Shown here one piece after another: positions 1 through 12,201 of a stretch of DNA of 64,000 nucleotides. Made by a program: the position numbers and the translations under genes. The stretch spans positions 186,001 through 250,000 of the forward strand of contig NW_027473520.1 in the NCBI RefSeq assembly GCF_050947335.1. Reading direction: 5' to 3'. Each line of letters begins with the position of its first letter. The stretch's first letter is position 1. Origin of the DNA: Megachile rotundata (lineage: Eukaryota > Arthropoda > Insecta > Hymenoptera > Megachilidae). Under the pieces are notes generated by a model that saw nothing but the letters and a program-made list of their open reading frames with translations, was not told the origin of the DNA and did no database searches.

Positions 1-83
1 AATATGGCTAATAATATGAGTTCGATTGATAATAGCAAGAGTAATAGGCATAGTGATTGTCGTTCTACCGATCATATCTGCAT
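1..83 (+). repeat. Class III monomer (exemplar, TTCGATTG and ACCGATC form)
   Basis: This is the most divergent recurring class. It has GTTCGATTG in place of GTTAGATTG, GATAATAGCAAGAG in the middle (sometimes AATCGCAAGAG), GGCATAGTGATTG, CTACCGATC and the end ATCTGCAT. The following monomer typically starts AATATGGTTAAT or AATATGTTTAAT, a second case of a linked block crossing the phase boundary. It usually occurs singly, so it is a good marker for reading the higher-order structure. Other copies lie at about 1090-1170, 8390-8470, 20180-20260, 30720-30800, 53210-53300 and 62100-62180. Confidence 0.88.
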
Positions 84-166
84 AATATGGTTAATAATAT
101 GAGGTAGATTGATAATAATAAGAGTAATAAGTATAATAATTGTCGTTCTATCGATCATATAAGCAT

Positions 167-249
167 AATATGGCTAATAATATGAGTTAGATTGATAATA
201 ATAAGAGTAATAAGTATAGTAATTGTCGTTCTATCGATCATATAAGCAT
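167..249 (+). repeat. Class I monomer (exemplar of the commonest form)
   Basis: This monomer matches the form I judge to be the overall consensus. It begins AATATGGCTAATAATATGAG, has GTTAGATTG near base 20, an ATAATAATAAGAGTAATAAG middle, then TAGTAATTGTCGTTC, the palindrome ATCGAT at bases 68-73, and ends CATATAAGCAT. The longest homopolymer is two bases even though it is 76% A+T. On the plus strand G outnumbers C 14 to 6. Much of it reads as degenerate triplets of the AAT/AGT type, although 83 is not a multiple of three. Confidence 0.93.
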
Positions 250-255
250 AATATG
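239..255. other. Short conserved dyad across the monomer boundary
   Basis: CATAT and ATATG form a 5-bp inverted repeat around a 7-base spacer, AAGCATA. The same arms are kept in class II (spacer CCACATA) and class III (spacer CTGCATA), so the spacer varies while the arms stay. Monomers with CGATAAT lose the first base of the left arm. The arms are short and A+T-rich, so this could be chance. No protein is known to me to bind it. Confidence 0.4.
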
Positions 256-1826
256 GCTAATAATATGAGTTAGATTGATAATAATAAGAGTAACAAGTAT
301 AGTAATTGTCGTTCTATCGATAATATAAGCATAATATGGCTAATAATATGAGTTAGATTGGTAATAATAAGAGTAATAAGTACAGTAATCCTCGTTCAAT
401 CGTTCATATAAGCATAATTTGGCTAATAATATGAGTTAGATTGATAATAGCAAGAGTAATAAGTATAGTAATTGTCATTCTATCGATCATATAAGCATAA
501 TATGGCTAATAGTATGAGTTAGATTGATAATAATAAGAGTAATAAGTATAGTAATTGTCGTCCTATCGACCATATCCACATTATATGGCCAATAATATGA
601 GTTAGATTGATAATAATAAGGGTAACAAGTATAGTAATTGTAGTTCTAGCGATCATGTAAGCATAATATGGCTAATAATATGATTTAGATGGATAATAAT
701 AAGAGTAACAAGTATAGTAATTGTCGTTCTATCGATAATATAAGCATAATATGGCTAATAATATGAGTTAGATTAATAATAATAAGAGTAACAAGTGTAG
801 TAATTGTCGTTCTATCGATAATATAAGCATAATATGGCTAATAATATGAGTTAGATTGATAATAATAAGAGTAATAAGTATAATAATTGTCGTTCTATCG
901 ATCATATAAGCATAATTCGGCTAATAATATGAGTTAGATTAATAATAATAAGAGTAACAAGTATAGTAATGGTCGTTCTCTCGGTAATATAAACATAATA
1001 TGGCTAATAATATGAGTTAGATTGATAATAATAAGCGTAACAAGTATAGTAATTGTCGTTCAATCGATCATATAAGCATAATATGGCTAATAATATGTGT
1101 TCGATTGATAATAGCAAGAGTAATAGGCATAGTGATTGTCGTTCTACCGATCATATCTGCATAATATGGTTAATAATATGAGTTAGATTGATAATAATAA
1201 GAGTAATAACTATAGTAATTGTTGTTCTATAGATCATATAAGCATAATATGGCTAATAATATGAGTTGGATTGATAATAATAGGAGTAACAAGTAGAGTA
1301 ATTGTCGTTCAATCGATCATATAAGCATAATATGGCTAATAATATGAGTTAGATTGTAAATAATAAGAGTAATAAGTATAGTAATTGTCGTTCTATCGAT
1401 CATATAAGCATAATATGGCTAATAATATGAGTTAGATTAATAATAATAAGAGTAACAAGTATAGTAATGGTCGTTCTATCGATAATATAAGCATAATATG
1501 GCTAATAATATGAGTTAGATTGATAATAATAAGAGTAATAAGTTTAGTAATTGTCGTTCTATCGATCATATAAGCATAATATGGCTAATAATATGTGTTA
1601 GATTGATAATAGTAAGAGCAATAAGTATAGTAATTGTCGTTCAATCGATCATATAAGCATAATGTGGCTAATAATATGAGTTAGATTAATAATAGTAAGA
1701 GTAATACGTATAGTAATTGTAGTTCTATCGATCATATCCACATAATATGGCCAATAATATGAGATAGATTGATAATAATAAGAGTAATAAGTATAGTAAT
1801 TGTCGTCCTATCGATCATATCTACAT

Positions 1827-1909
1827 AATATGGCCAATAATATGAGTTAGATTGATAATAATAAGAGTAGTAAGTATAGTAATTGTCGTCCTATCGATCA
1901 TATCCACAT
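1827..1909 (+). repeat. Class II monomer (exemplar, GGCCAA start and CCACAT end)
   Basis: This class begins AATATGGCCAATAAT, carries TGTCGTCCTATC instead of TGTCGTTCTATC, and ends ATCATATCCACAT. The CCACAT end and the GGCCAA start of the next monomer nearly always occur together, so the informative block TCCACATAATATGGCCA crosses the phase boundary used here. Class II monomers usually come in runs of two to four, for example about 3618-3830, 11260-11470 and 15000-15210. Minor forms end TCTACAT or TCCGCAT. The class occurs throughout the window, including the 29-monomer units near the right end. Confidence 0.88.
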
Positions 1910-2988
1910 AATATGGCCAATAATATGAGTTAGATTGATAATAATAAGAGTAACAAGTATAGTAATTGTCGTTCTATCGATCATATAAGCATAATATGGC
2001 TAATAACATGAGTTAGATTGATAATAATAAGCGTAACAAGTATAGTAACTGTCGTTCAATCGATCATATAAGCATAATGTGGCTAATAATATGAGTTAGA
2101 TTGATAATAATAAGAGTAATACGTATAGTAATTGTCGTCCTATCGATCATATCCACATAATATGGCCAATAATATGAGTTAGATTGATAAGAATATGAGT
2201 AACAAGTATAGTAATTGTCTTTCTATCGATCATATAAGCATAATGTGGCTAATAATATGAGTTAGATTGATAATAATAAGAGTAACATCTATAGAAATTG
2301 TCCTTCTATCGATAATACAAGCATAATATGGCTAATAATATGAGTTAGATTGATAATAATAAGCGTAACAAGAATAGTAATTGTCGTTCAATCGATCATA
2401 TAAGCATAGTATGGCTAATAATATGAGTTAGATAGATAATAATAAGAGTAATAAGTATAGTAATTGTCGTTCTATCGATCATATGAGCATAATATAGCTA
2501 ATAATATGAGTTAGATTGATAATAATAAGAGTAACAAGTATAGTAATTGCCTTTCCATCGATTATATAAGCATAATATGGCTAATAATATGAGTTAGATT
2601 GATAATAATAAGAGTAACAACTATAGTAATTGTCCTTCTTTCGATAATATAAGCATAATATGGCTAACAATATGAGTTAGATTGATAATAATAAGCGTAA
2701 CAAGTATAGTAATTGTCGTTCAGTCGATCATATAAGCATAATATGGCTAATAATATGAGTTCGATTGATAATAGCAAGAGTAATACGCATAATGATTGTC
2801 GTTCTACCGATCATATCTGCATAATATGTTTAATAATATGAGTTAGATTGATAATAATAAGAGTAATAAGTATAGTAATTGTCGTCCTATCGATCATATC
2901 CACATAATATGGCCAATAATATGAGTTAGATTGATAATAATAAGAGTAACAAGTATAGTAATTGTCTTTCCATCGATCATATAAGCAT

Positions 2989-3071
2989 AATATGGCTAAT
3001 AATATGAGTTAGATTGATAATAATAAGAGTAACAACTATAGTAATTGTCCTTCTATCGATAATATAAGCAT
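2989..3071 (+). repeat. Class IV monomer (exemplar, AACAACTAT and TGTCCTTC form)
   Basis: This class carries GAGTAACAACTATAG, TGTCCTTCTATCGATAAT and the normal end ATATAAGCAT. It alternates with a monomer holding GTAACAAGTATAG and TGTCTTTC, so a two-monomer rhythm is seen at about 2900-3240 and its copies upstream of each 62-codon open frame (10550-10890, 14290-14620, 25820-26150, 32900-33220, 36140-36460). A related form has TCCTTCTTTCGATAAT. Confidence 0.82.
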
Positions 3072-5754
3072 AATATGGCTAATAATATGAGTTAGATTGA
3101 TAATAATAAGAGTAACAAGTATAGTAATTGTCTTTCTATCGATCATATAAGCATAATATGGCTAATAATATGAGTTAGATTGATAATAATAAGAGTAACA
3201 ACTATAGTAATTGTCCTTCTATCGATAATATAAGCATAATAGAACTAATAATATGAGTTAGAATGATAATAATAAGAGTAACAAGTATAGTAATTGTCGT
3301 TCAATCGATCCTATAAGCATAGTATGGCTAATAATATGAGTTCGATTGATAATCGCAAGAGTTGTAGGCATAGTGATTGTCGTTCTACCGATCATATGCG
3401 CATAATATGGTTAATGATATGAGTTGGATTGATAATAATAAGAGTAATAAGTATAGTAATTGTCGTTCTATCTATCATATAAGCATAATATGGCTAATAA
3501 TATGTGTTAGATTGATAATAGTAAGAGTAATGAGTATAGTAATTGTCGTTCAATCAATCATATAAGCATAATGTGGCTAATAATATGAGTTAGATTAATA
3601 ATAGTAGGAGTAATACGTATAGTAATTGTCGTCCTATCGATCATATCCACATAATATGGCCAATAATATGAGTTAGATTGATAATAATAAGAGTAATGAG
3701 TATAGTAATTGTCGTCCTATCGATCATATCCACATAATAAGGCCAATAATATGAGTTAGATTGATAATAAGAAGAGTAATAAGTATAGTAATTGTCGTCC
3801 TATCGATCATATCCACATAATATGGCCAATAATATGAGTTAGATTGATAATAATAAGAGTAACAAGTATAGTAATTGTCTCTCTATCGATCATATAAGCA
3901 TAATATGGCTAATAATATGAGTTAGATTGATAATAATAAGCGTAACAAGTATAGTAATTGTCGTTCTACCGATCATATCTGCATAATATGGTTAATAATA
4001 TGAGTTAGATTGATAATAATAAGAGTAATAAGTATAGTAATTGTCATTCTATCGATCATATAAGCATAATATGGCTAATAGTATGAGTTAGATTGATAAT
4101 AATAAGAGTAATAAGTATAGTAATTGTCGCCCTATCGACCATATCCACATTATATGGCCAATAATATGAGTTAGATTGATAATAATAAGGGTAATAAGTA
4201 TAGTAATTGTAGTTCTAGCGATCATGTAAGCATAATATGGCTAATAATATGATTTAGATTGATAATAATAAGAGAAACAAGTATAGTAATTGTCGTTCAA
4301 TCGATCATATAAGCATAATATGGCTAATAATATGAGTTGGATTGATAATACTAAGAGTAATAAGTATAGTTATTGTCGCTCTATCGACCATATAAGCATA
4401 ATATGGCTAATAATATGAGTTAGATTGATAATAATAAGTGTAACAAGTATAGCAATTGTCGTTCTATCGATAATATAAGCATAATATGGATAATAATATG
4501 AGTTTGATTGATAATAATAAGAGTAATAAGTATAGTAATTGCCCTTCAATCGATCATATAAGCATAATATGGCTAATAATATGAGTTAGATTGATAATAA
4601 TAAGAGTAACAAGTATAGCAGTTGTCGTTCTATCGATAATATAAGCATAATATGGCTAATAATATGAGTTAGATTAATAATAATAAGAGTAACAAGTGTA
4701 GTAATTGTCGTTCTATCGATAATATAAGCATAATATGGCTAATAATATGAGTTAGATTGATAATAATAAGAGTAATAAGTATAATAATTGTCGTTCTATC
4801 GATCATATAAGCATAATTTGGCTAATAATATGAGTTAGATTAATAATAATAAGAGTAACAAGTATAGTAATGGTCGTTCTATCGGTAATATAAACATAAT
4901 ATGGCTAATAATATGAGTTAGATTGATAATAATAAGCGTAACAAGTATAGTAATTGTCGTTCAATCGATCATATAAGCATAATATGGCTAATAATATGTG
5001 TTCGATTGATAATAGCAAGAGTAATAGGCATAGTGATTGTCGTTCTACCGATCATATCTGCATAATATGGTTAATAATATGAGGTAGATTGATAATAATA
5101 AGAGTAATAAGTATAATAATTGTCTTTCTATCGACCATATAAGCATAATATGGCTAATAGTATGTGTTAGATTGATAATAGTAAGAGTAATAAGTAGAGT
5201 AATTGTCGTTCTATCTATCATATAAGCATAATATGGCTAATAATATGTGTTAGATTGATAATAGTAAGAGTAATGAGTATAGTAATTGTCGTTCAATCGA
5301 TCATATAAGCATAATGTGGCTAATAATATGAGTTAGATTAATAATAGTAGGAGTAATACGTATAGTAATTGTCGTCCTATCGATCATATCCACATAATAT
5401 GGCCAATAATATGAGTTAGATTGATAATAATAAGAGTAATGAGTATAGTAATTGTCGTCCTATCGATCATATCCACATAATATGGCCAATAATATGAGTT
5501 AGATTGATAATAAGAAGAGTAATAAGTATAGTAATTGTCGTTCTATCGATCATATAAGCATAATATGGCTAATAATATGAGTTAGATTGATAATAATAAG
5601 CGTAACAAGTATAGTAATTGTCGTTCAATCGATCATATCCACATAATATGGCAAATAATATGAGTTAGATTGATAATAATAAGAGTAACAAGTATAGTAA
5701 TTGTCGTTCTATCGACCATATAAGCATAATATGGCTAATAATATGAGTTAGATT

Positions 5755-7240
5755 AATAATAGTAGGAGTAATACGTATAGTAATTGTCGTTCTATCGATC
5801 ATATAAGCATAATATGGCTAATAATATGAGTTAGATTGATAATAATAAGCGTAACAAGTATAGTAATTGTCTTTCTATCGATCATATAAGCGTAATATGG
5901 CTAATAATATGAGTTAGATTGATAATAATAAGCGTAACAAGTATAGTAATTGTCGTTCAATCGATCATATAAGCATAGTATGTCTAATAATATGAGTTCG
6001 ATTGATAATCGCAAGAGTAGTAGGCATAGTGATTGTCTTTCTACCGATCATATCTGCATAATATGGTTAATAATATGAGTTAGATTGATAATAATAAGAG
6101 TAACAAGTATAGTAATTGTCTCTCAATCGATCATATAAGCATAATATGGCCAATAATATGAGTTAGATTGATAATAATAAGAGTAACAAGTATAGTAATT
6201 GTCTTTCTATCGATCATATAAGCATAATATGGCTAATAATATGAGTTAGATTGATAATAATAAGCGTAACAAGTATAGTAATTGTCGTTCAATCGATCAT
6301 ATAAGCATAGTATGGCTAATAATATGAGTTCGATTGATAATCGCAAGAGTAGTAGGCATAGTAATTGTCGTTCTATCGATCATATAAGCATAATATGGCT
6401 AATAATATGAGTTAGATTGATAATAATAAGGGTAATAAGTATAGTAATTGTAGTTCTAGCGATCATGTAAGCATAATATGGCTAATAATATGATTTAGAT
6501 TGCTAATAATAAGAGTAACAAGTATAGTAATTGTCGTTCTATCGATAATATAAGCATAATATGGCTAAAAATATGAGTTAGATTGATAATAATAAGAGTA
6601 ATAAGTTTAGTAATTGTCGTTCTATCGATCATATAAGCATAATATGGCTAATAATATGTGTTAGATTGATAATAGTAAGAGTAATAAGTATAGTAATTGT
6701 CGTTCAATCGATCATATAAGCATAATGTGGCTAATAATATGAGTTAGATTAATAATAGTAAGAGTAATACGTATAGTAATTGTAGTTCTATCGATCATAT
6801 CCGCATAATATGGCCAATAATATGAGATAGATTGATAATAGTAAGAGTAATAAGTATAGTAATTGTCGTCCTATCGATCATATCTACATAATATGGCCAA
6901 TAATATGAGTTAGATTGATAATAATAAGAGTAACAAGTATAGTAATTGTCGTTCTATCGAACATATAAGCATAATATGGCTAATAATATGTGTTAGATTG
7001 ATAATAGTAAGAGTAATAAGTACAGTAATTGTCGTTCAATCGATCATATAAGCATAATGTGGCTACTAATATGAGTTAGATTAATAACAGTAAGAGTAAT
7101 ACGTATAGTAATTGTCGTCCTATCCATCATATCCACATAATATGGCCAATAATATGAGTTAGATTGATAATAATAAGAGTAGTAAGTATAGTAATTGTCG
7201 TCCTATCGATCATATCCACATAATATGGCCAATAATATGA
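5755..7240 (+). repeat. Mixed monomer block, partly repeated at 39625-40513
   Basis: This stretch joins R0 to the connector. It contains two class III monomers of the AATCGCAAGAGTAGTAGG form, a tract with CGAACATATAAGC (6958), and class II monomers. From 6342 to about 7230 the same variant order recurs at 39625-40513, an offset of 33283 bp or 401 monomers. The CGAACAT marker is found a third time near 50784. At about 6140 a class I end is followed by a class II start, which looks like a crossover junction. Confidence 0.75.
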
Positions 7241-8160
7241 GTTAGATTGATAATAATAAGAGTAACAAGTATAGTAATTGTCGTTCTATCGACCATATAA
7301 GCATAATATGGCTAATAGTATGTGTTAGATTGATAATAGTAAGAGTAATAAGTATAGTAATTGTCGTTCAATCGATCATATAAGCATAATGTGGCTAATA
7401 ATATGAGTTAGATTAATAATAGTAAGAGTAATATGTATAGTAATTGTCGTCCTATCCATCATATCCACATAATATGGCCAATAATATGAGTTAGATTGAT
7501 AATAATAAGAGTAATAAGTATAGTAATTGTCGTCCTATTGATCATATCCACATAATATGGCCAATAATATCAGTTGGATTGATAATAATAAGAGTAACAA
7601 GTATAGTAATTGTCTTTCTATCGATCATATAAGCATAATATGGCTAATAATATGAGTTAGATTGATAATAATAAGCGTAACAAGTATAGTAATTGTCGTT
7701 CAATCGATCATATAAGCATAGTATGGCTAATAATATGAGTTAGATTGATAATAATAAGAGTAACAAGTATAGTAGTTGTCGTTCTATCGATCATATAAGC
7801 ATAGTATGGCTAATAATATGAGTTAGATTGATAATAATAAGAGTAGTGAGCATAGTAATTGTCGTTCTATCGATCATATAAGCATAATATGGCTAATAAT
7901 ATGTGTTAGATTGATAATAGTAAGAGTAATGAGTATAGTAATTGTCGTTCAATCAATCATATAAGCATAATGTGGCTAATAATATGAGTTAGATTAATAA
8001 TAGTAGGAGTAATACGTATAGTAATTGTCGTCCTATCGATCATATCCACATAATATGGCCAATAATATGAGTTAGATTGATAATAATAAGAGTAATGAGT
8101 ATAGTAATTGTCGTCCTATCGATCATATCCACATAATAAGGCCAATAATATGAGTTAGAT
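7240..8160 (+). repeat. Connector block preceding R copies
   Basis: About 11 monomers with the markers CTAATAGTATGTG, ATCAGTTGGATTG (near 7570), TAGTAGTTGTCG (near 7773) and AGTAGTGAGCATAG (near 7842). The block lies directly before R1. It is repeated before R1b (about 17035-17950) at an offset of 9794 bp (118 monomers), before R2 (about 19027-19940) a further 1992 bp on, and in its right part before R3 (about 30030-30480). R0 has no such block in front of it, so connector plus R is probably the duplicating unit in the middle of the window. Confidence 0.78.
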
Positions 8161-10645
8161 TGATAATAATAAGAGTAATAAGTATAATAATTGTCGTTCT
8201 ATCGATCATATAAGCATAATTCGGCTAATAATATGAGTTAGATTAATAATAATAAGAGTAACAAGTATAGTAATGGTCGTTCTCTCGGTAATATAAACAT
8301 AATATGGCTAATACTATGAGTTAGATTGATAATAATAAGCGTAACAAGTATAGTAATTGTCGTTCAATCGATCATATAAGCATAATATGGCTAATAATAT
8401 GTGTTCGATTGATAATAGCAAGAGTAATAGGCATAGTGATTGTCGTTCTACCGATCATATCTGCATAATATGGTTAATAATATGAGTTAGATTGATAATA
8501 ATAAGAGTAATAACTATAGTAATTGTTGTTCTATAGATCATATAAGCATAATATGGCTAATAATATGAGTTGGATTGATAATAATAGGAGTAACAAGTAG
8601 AGTAATTGTCGTTCAATCGATCATATAAGCATAATATGGCTAATAATATGAGTTAGATTGTAAATAATAAGAGTAATAAGTATAGTAATTGTCGTTCTAT
8701 CGATCATATAAGCATAATATGGCTAATAATATGAGTTAGATTAATAATAATAAGAGTAACAAGTATAGTAATGGTCGTTCTATCGATAATATAAGCATAA
8801 TATGGCTAATAATATGAGTTAGATTGATAATAATAAGAGTAATAAGTTTAGTAATTGTCGTTCTATCGATCATATAAGCATAATATGGCTAATAATATGT
8901 GTTAGATTGATAATAGTAAGAGCAATAAGTATAGTAATTGTCGTTCAATCGATCATATAAGCATAATGTGGCTAATAATATGAGTTAGATTAATAATAGT
9001 AAGAGTAATACGTATAGTAATTGTAGTTCTATCGATCATATCCACATAATATGGCCAATAATATGAGATAGATTGATAATAATAAGAGTAATAAGTATAG
9101 TAATTGTCGTCCTATCGATCATATCTACATAATATGGCCAATAATATGAGTTAGATTGATAATAATAAGAGTAGTAAGTATAGTAATTGTCGTCCTATCG
9201 ATCATATCCACATAATATGGCCAATAATATGAGTTAGATTGATAATAATAAGAGTAACAAGTATAGTAATTGTCTTTCTATCGATCATATAAGCATAATA
9301 TGGCTAATAATATGAGTTAGATTGATAATAATAAGAGTAACAACTATAGTAATTGTCCTTCTATCGATAATATAAGCATAATAGGGCTAATAATATGAGT
9401 TAGATTGATAATAATAAGCGTAACAAGTATAGTAATTGTCGTTCAATCGATCCTATAAGCATAGTATGGCTAATAATATGAGTTCGATTGATAATCGCAA
9501 GAGTTGTAGGCATAGTGATTGTCGTTCTACCGATCATATCTGCATAATATGGTTAATAATATGAGTTAGATTGATAATAATAAGAGTAATAAGTATAGTA
9601 ATTGTCGTTCTATCGATCATATAAGCATAATATGGCTAATAATATGAGTTAGATTGATAATAATAAGCGTAACAAGTATAGTAACTGTCGTTCAATCGAT
9701 CATATAAGCATAATGTGGCTAATAATATGAGTTAGATTGATAATAATAAGAGTAATACGTATAGTAATTGTCGTCCTATCGATCATATCCACATAATATG
9801 GCCAATAATATGAGTTAGATTGATAATAATATGAGTAACAAGTATAGTAATTGTCTTTCTATCGATCATATAAGCATAATGTGGCTAATAATATGAGTTA
9901 GATTGATAATAATAAGAGTAACATCTATAGAAATTGTCCTTCTATCGATAATATAAGCATAATATGGCTAATAATATGAGTTAGATTGATAATAATAAGC
10001 GTAACAAGAATAGTAATTGTCGTTCAATCGATCATATAAGCATAGTATGGCTAATAATATGAGTTAGATAGATAATAATAAGAGTAATAAGTATAGTAAT
10101 TGTCGTTCTATCGATCATATGAGCATAATATAGCTAATAATATGAGTTAGATTGATAATAATAAGAGTAACAAGTATAGTAATTGCCTTTCCATCGATTA
10201 TATAAGCATAATATGGCTAATAATATGAGTTAGATTGATAATAATAAGAGTAACAACTATAGTAATTGTCCTTCTTTCGATAATATAAGCATAATATGGC
10301 TAACAATATGAGTTAGATTGATAATAATAAGCGTAACAAGTATAGTAATTGTCGTTCAGTCGATCATATAAGCATAATATGGCTAATAATATGAGTTCGA
10401 TTGATAATAGCAAGAGTAATACGCATAATGATTGTCGTTCTACCGATCATATCTGCATAATATGTTTAATAATATGAGTTAGATTGATAATAATAAGAGT
10501 AATAAGTATAGTAATTGTCGTCCTATCGATCATATCCACATAATATGGCCAATAATATGAGTTAGATTGATAATAATAAGAGTAACAAGTATAGTAATTG
10601 TCTTTCCATCGATCATATAAGCATAATATGGCTAATAATATGAGT

Positions 10646-12139
10646 TAGATTGATAATAATAAGAGTAACAACTATAGTAATTGTCCTTCTATCGATAATA
10701 TAAGCATAATATGGCTAATAATATGAGTTAGATTGATAATAATAAGAGTAACAAGTATAGTAATTGTCTTTCTATCGATCATATAAGCATAATATGGCTA
10801 ATAATATGAGTTAGATTGATAATAATAAGAGTAACAACTATAGTAATTGTCCTTCTATCGATAATATAAGCATAATAGAACTAATAATATGAGTTAGAAT
10901 GATAATAATAAGAGTAACAAGTATAGTAATTGTCGTTCAATCGATCCTATAAGCATAGTATGGCTAATAATATGAGTTCGATTGATAATCGCAAGAGTTG
11001 TAGGCATAGTGATTGTCGTTCTACCGATCATATCCGCATAATATGGTTAATGATATGAGTTGGATTGATAATAATAAGAGTAATAAGTATAGTAATTGTC
11101 GTTCTATCTATCATATAAGCATAATATGGCTAATAATATGTGTTAGATTGATAATAGTAAGAGTAATGAGTATAGTAATTGTCGTTCAATCAATCATATA
11201 AGCATAATGTGGCTAATAATATGAGTTAGATTAATAATAGTAGGAGTAATACGTATAGTAATTGTCGTCCTATCGATCATATCCACATAATATGGCCAAT
11301 AATATGAGTTAGATTGATAATAATAAGAGTAATGAGTATAGTAATTGTCGTCCTATCGATCATATCCACATAATAAGGCCAATAATATGAGTTAGATTGA
11401 TAATAAGAAGAGTAATAAGTATAGTAATTGTCGTCCTATCGATCATATCCACATAATATGGCCAATAATATGAGTTAGATTGATAATAATAAGAGTAACA
11501 AGTATAGTAATTGTCTCTCTATCGATCATATAAGCATAATATGGCTAATAATATGAGTTAGATTGATAATAATAAGCGTAACAAGTATAGTAATTGTCGT
11601 TCTACCGATCATATCTGCATAATATGGTTAATAATATGAGTTAGATTGATAATAATAAGAGTAATAAGTATAGTAATTGTCATTCTATCGATCATATAAG
11701 CATAATATGGCTAATAGTATGAGTTAGATTGATAATAATAAGAGTAATAAGTATAGTAATTGTCGCCCTATCGACCATATCCACATTATATGGCCAATAA
11801 TATGAGTTAGATTGATAATAATAAGGGTAATAAGTATAGTAATTGTAGTTCTAGCGATCATGTAAGCATAATATGGCTAATAATATGATTTAGATTGATA
11901 ATAATAAGAGAAACAAGTATAGTAATTGTCGTTCAATCGATCATATAAGCATAATATGGCTAATAATATGAGTTGGATTGATAATACTAAGAGTAATAAG
12001 TATAGTTATTGTCGCTCTATCGACCATATAAGCATAATATGGCTAATAATATGAGTTAGATTGATAATAATAAGTGTAACAAGTATAGCAATTGTCGTTC
12101 TATCGATAATATAAGCATAATATGGATAATAATATGAGT
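10646..12139 (+). repeat. 18-monomer duplicated segment (1494 bp)
   Basis: The stretch before and through the marker at 11013 is repeated 1494 bp (18 monomers) later, starting inside the monomer at 12119, and runs to about 12805. The second copy is therefore truncated. The same 18-monomer spacing occurs at 14748 to 16242 and at 26285 to 27779. R2 has a 15-monomer version (22799 to 24044) in which three monomers around 23830 are absent. Confidence 0.8.
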
Positions 12140-12201
12140 TAGATTGATAATAATAAGAGTAACAACTATAGTAATTGTCCTTCTATCGATAATATAAGCA
12201 T
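12119..12201 (+). repeat. Hybrid monomer at an 18-monomer duplication breakpoint
   Basis: The front of this monomer, AATATGGATAATAATATGAG, belongs to the type that elsewhere continues GTTTGATTG (as at 4483). Here it continues as class IV, with GAGTAACAACTATAG and TGTCCTTC. It is therefore a chimera whose junction lies in the identical tract between about bases 18 and 45. Identical hybrids lie at 15854 and 27391, at the offsets expected from the 45-monomer and 139-monomer duplications, so the hybrid formed once and was then copied. Confidence 0.8.

Larger units (their letters stand above)
1..715 (+). repeat. Left-edge block, also present at 43079-43793
   Basis: The monomer order at the left edge is class III, then GAGGTAGATTG with AATAATTG, class I, an AACAAG/CGATAAT monomer, and the rare CAGTAATCCTCG monomer at 383. 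The same order recurs at 43079-43793, with the marker at 43461. The offset of 43078 equals 519 monomers plus the one base inserted at 42580-42663. The marker monomer also occurs near 43040, 49106 and 51845. The match ends near 715, where the left copy has CGTTCTATCGATAAT and the right copy CGTTCAATCGATC. Confidence 0.82.
850..5755 (+). repeat. Higher-order repeat R, copy R0 (compact form)
   Basis: R is recognised by ordered private variants: AATTCGGC (917), the scrambled GATTGTAAATAAT monomer (1351), a TGGATTG/TCTATC pair that leaves a 62-codon open frame (3377), GCCCTTC (4541) and GGCAAATAAT (about 5648). R0 has each marker once. Its markers from 3377 onward lie exactly 29963 bp (361 monomers) before those of R3. 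Between 1351 and 3377 it is 332 bp (4 monomers) shorter than R1, R2 and R3, with the missing block around 1940-1970. The edges are estimates, good to a few tens of bases. Confidence 0.85.

Noticed and set aside
167..249. ATCGAT or TATCGATA palindrome as a regulatory operator
   Set aside because: It is present in most monomers as part of the repeat text, and no gene is nearby to regulate. It would serve only as a restriction landmark giving an 83-bp ladder.
3377..3565. Plus-strand 62-codon open frame, repeated ten more times
   Set aside because: It runs through the satellite across monomer boundaries, where 83 bp changes frame every unit. It has no family resemblance and is composed of the same I/N/S-rich text as every other frame. 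Its recurrence is explained by segmental duplication.
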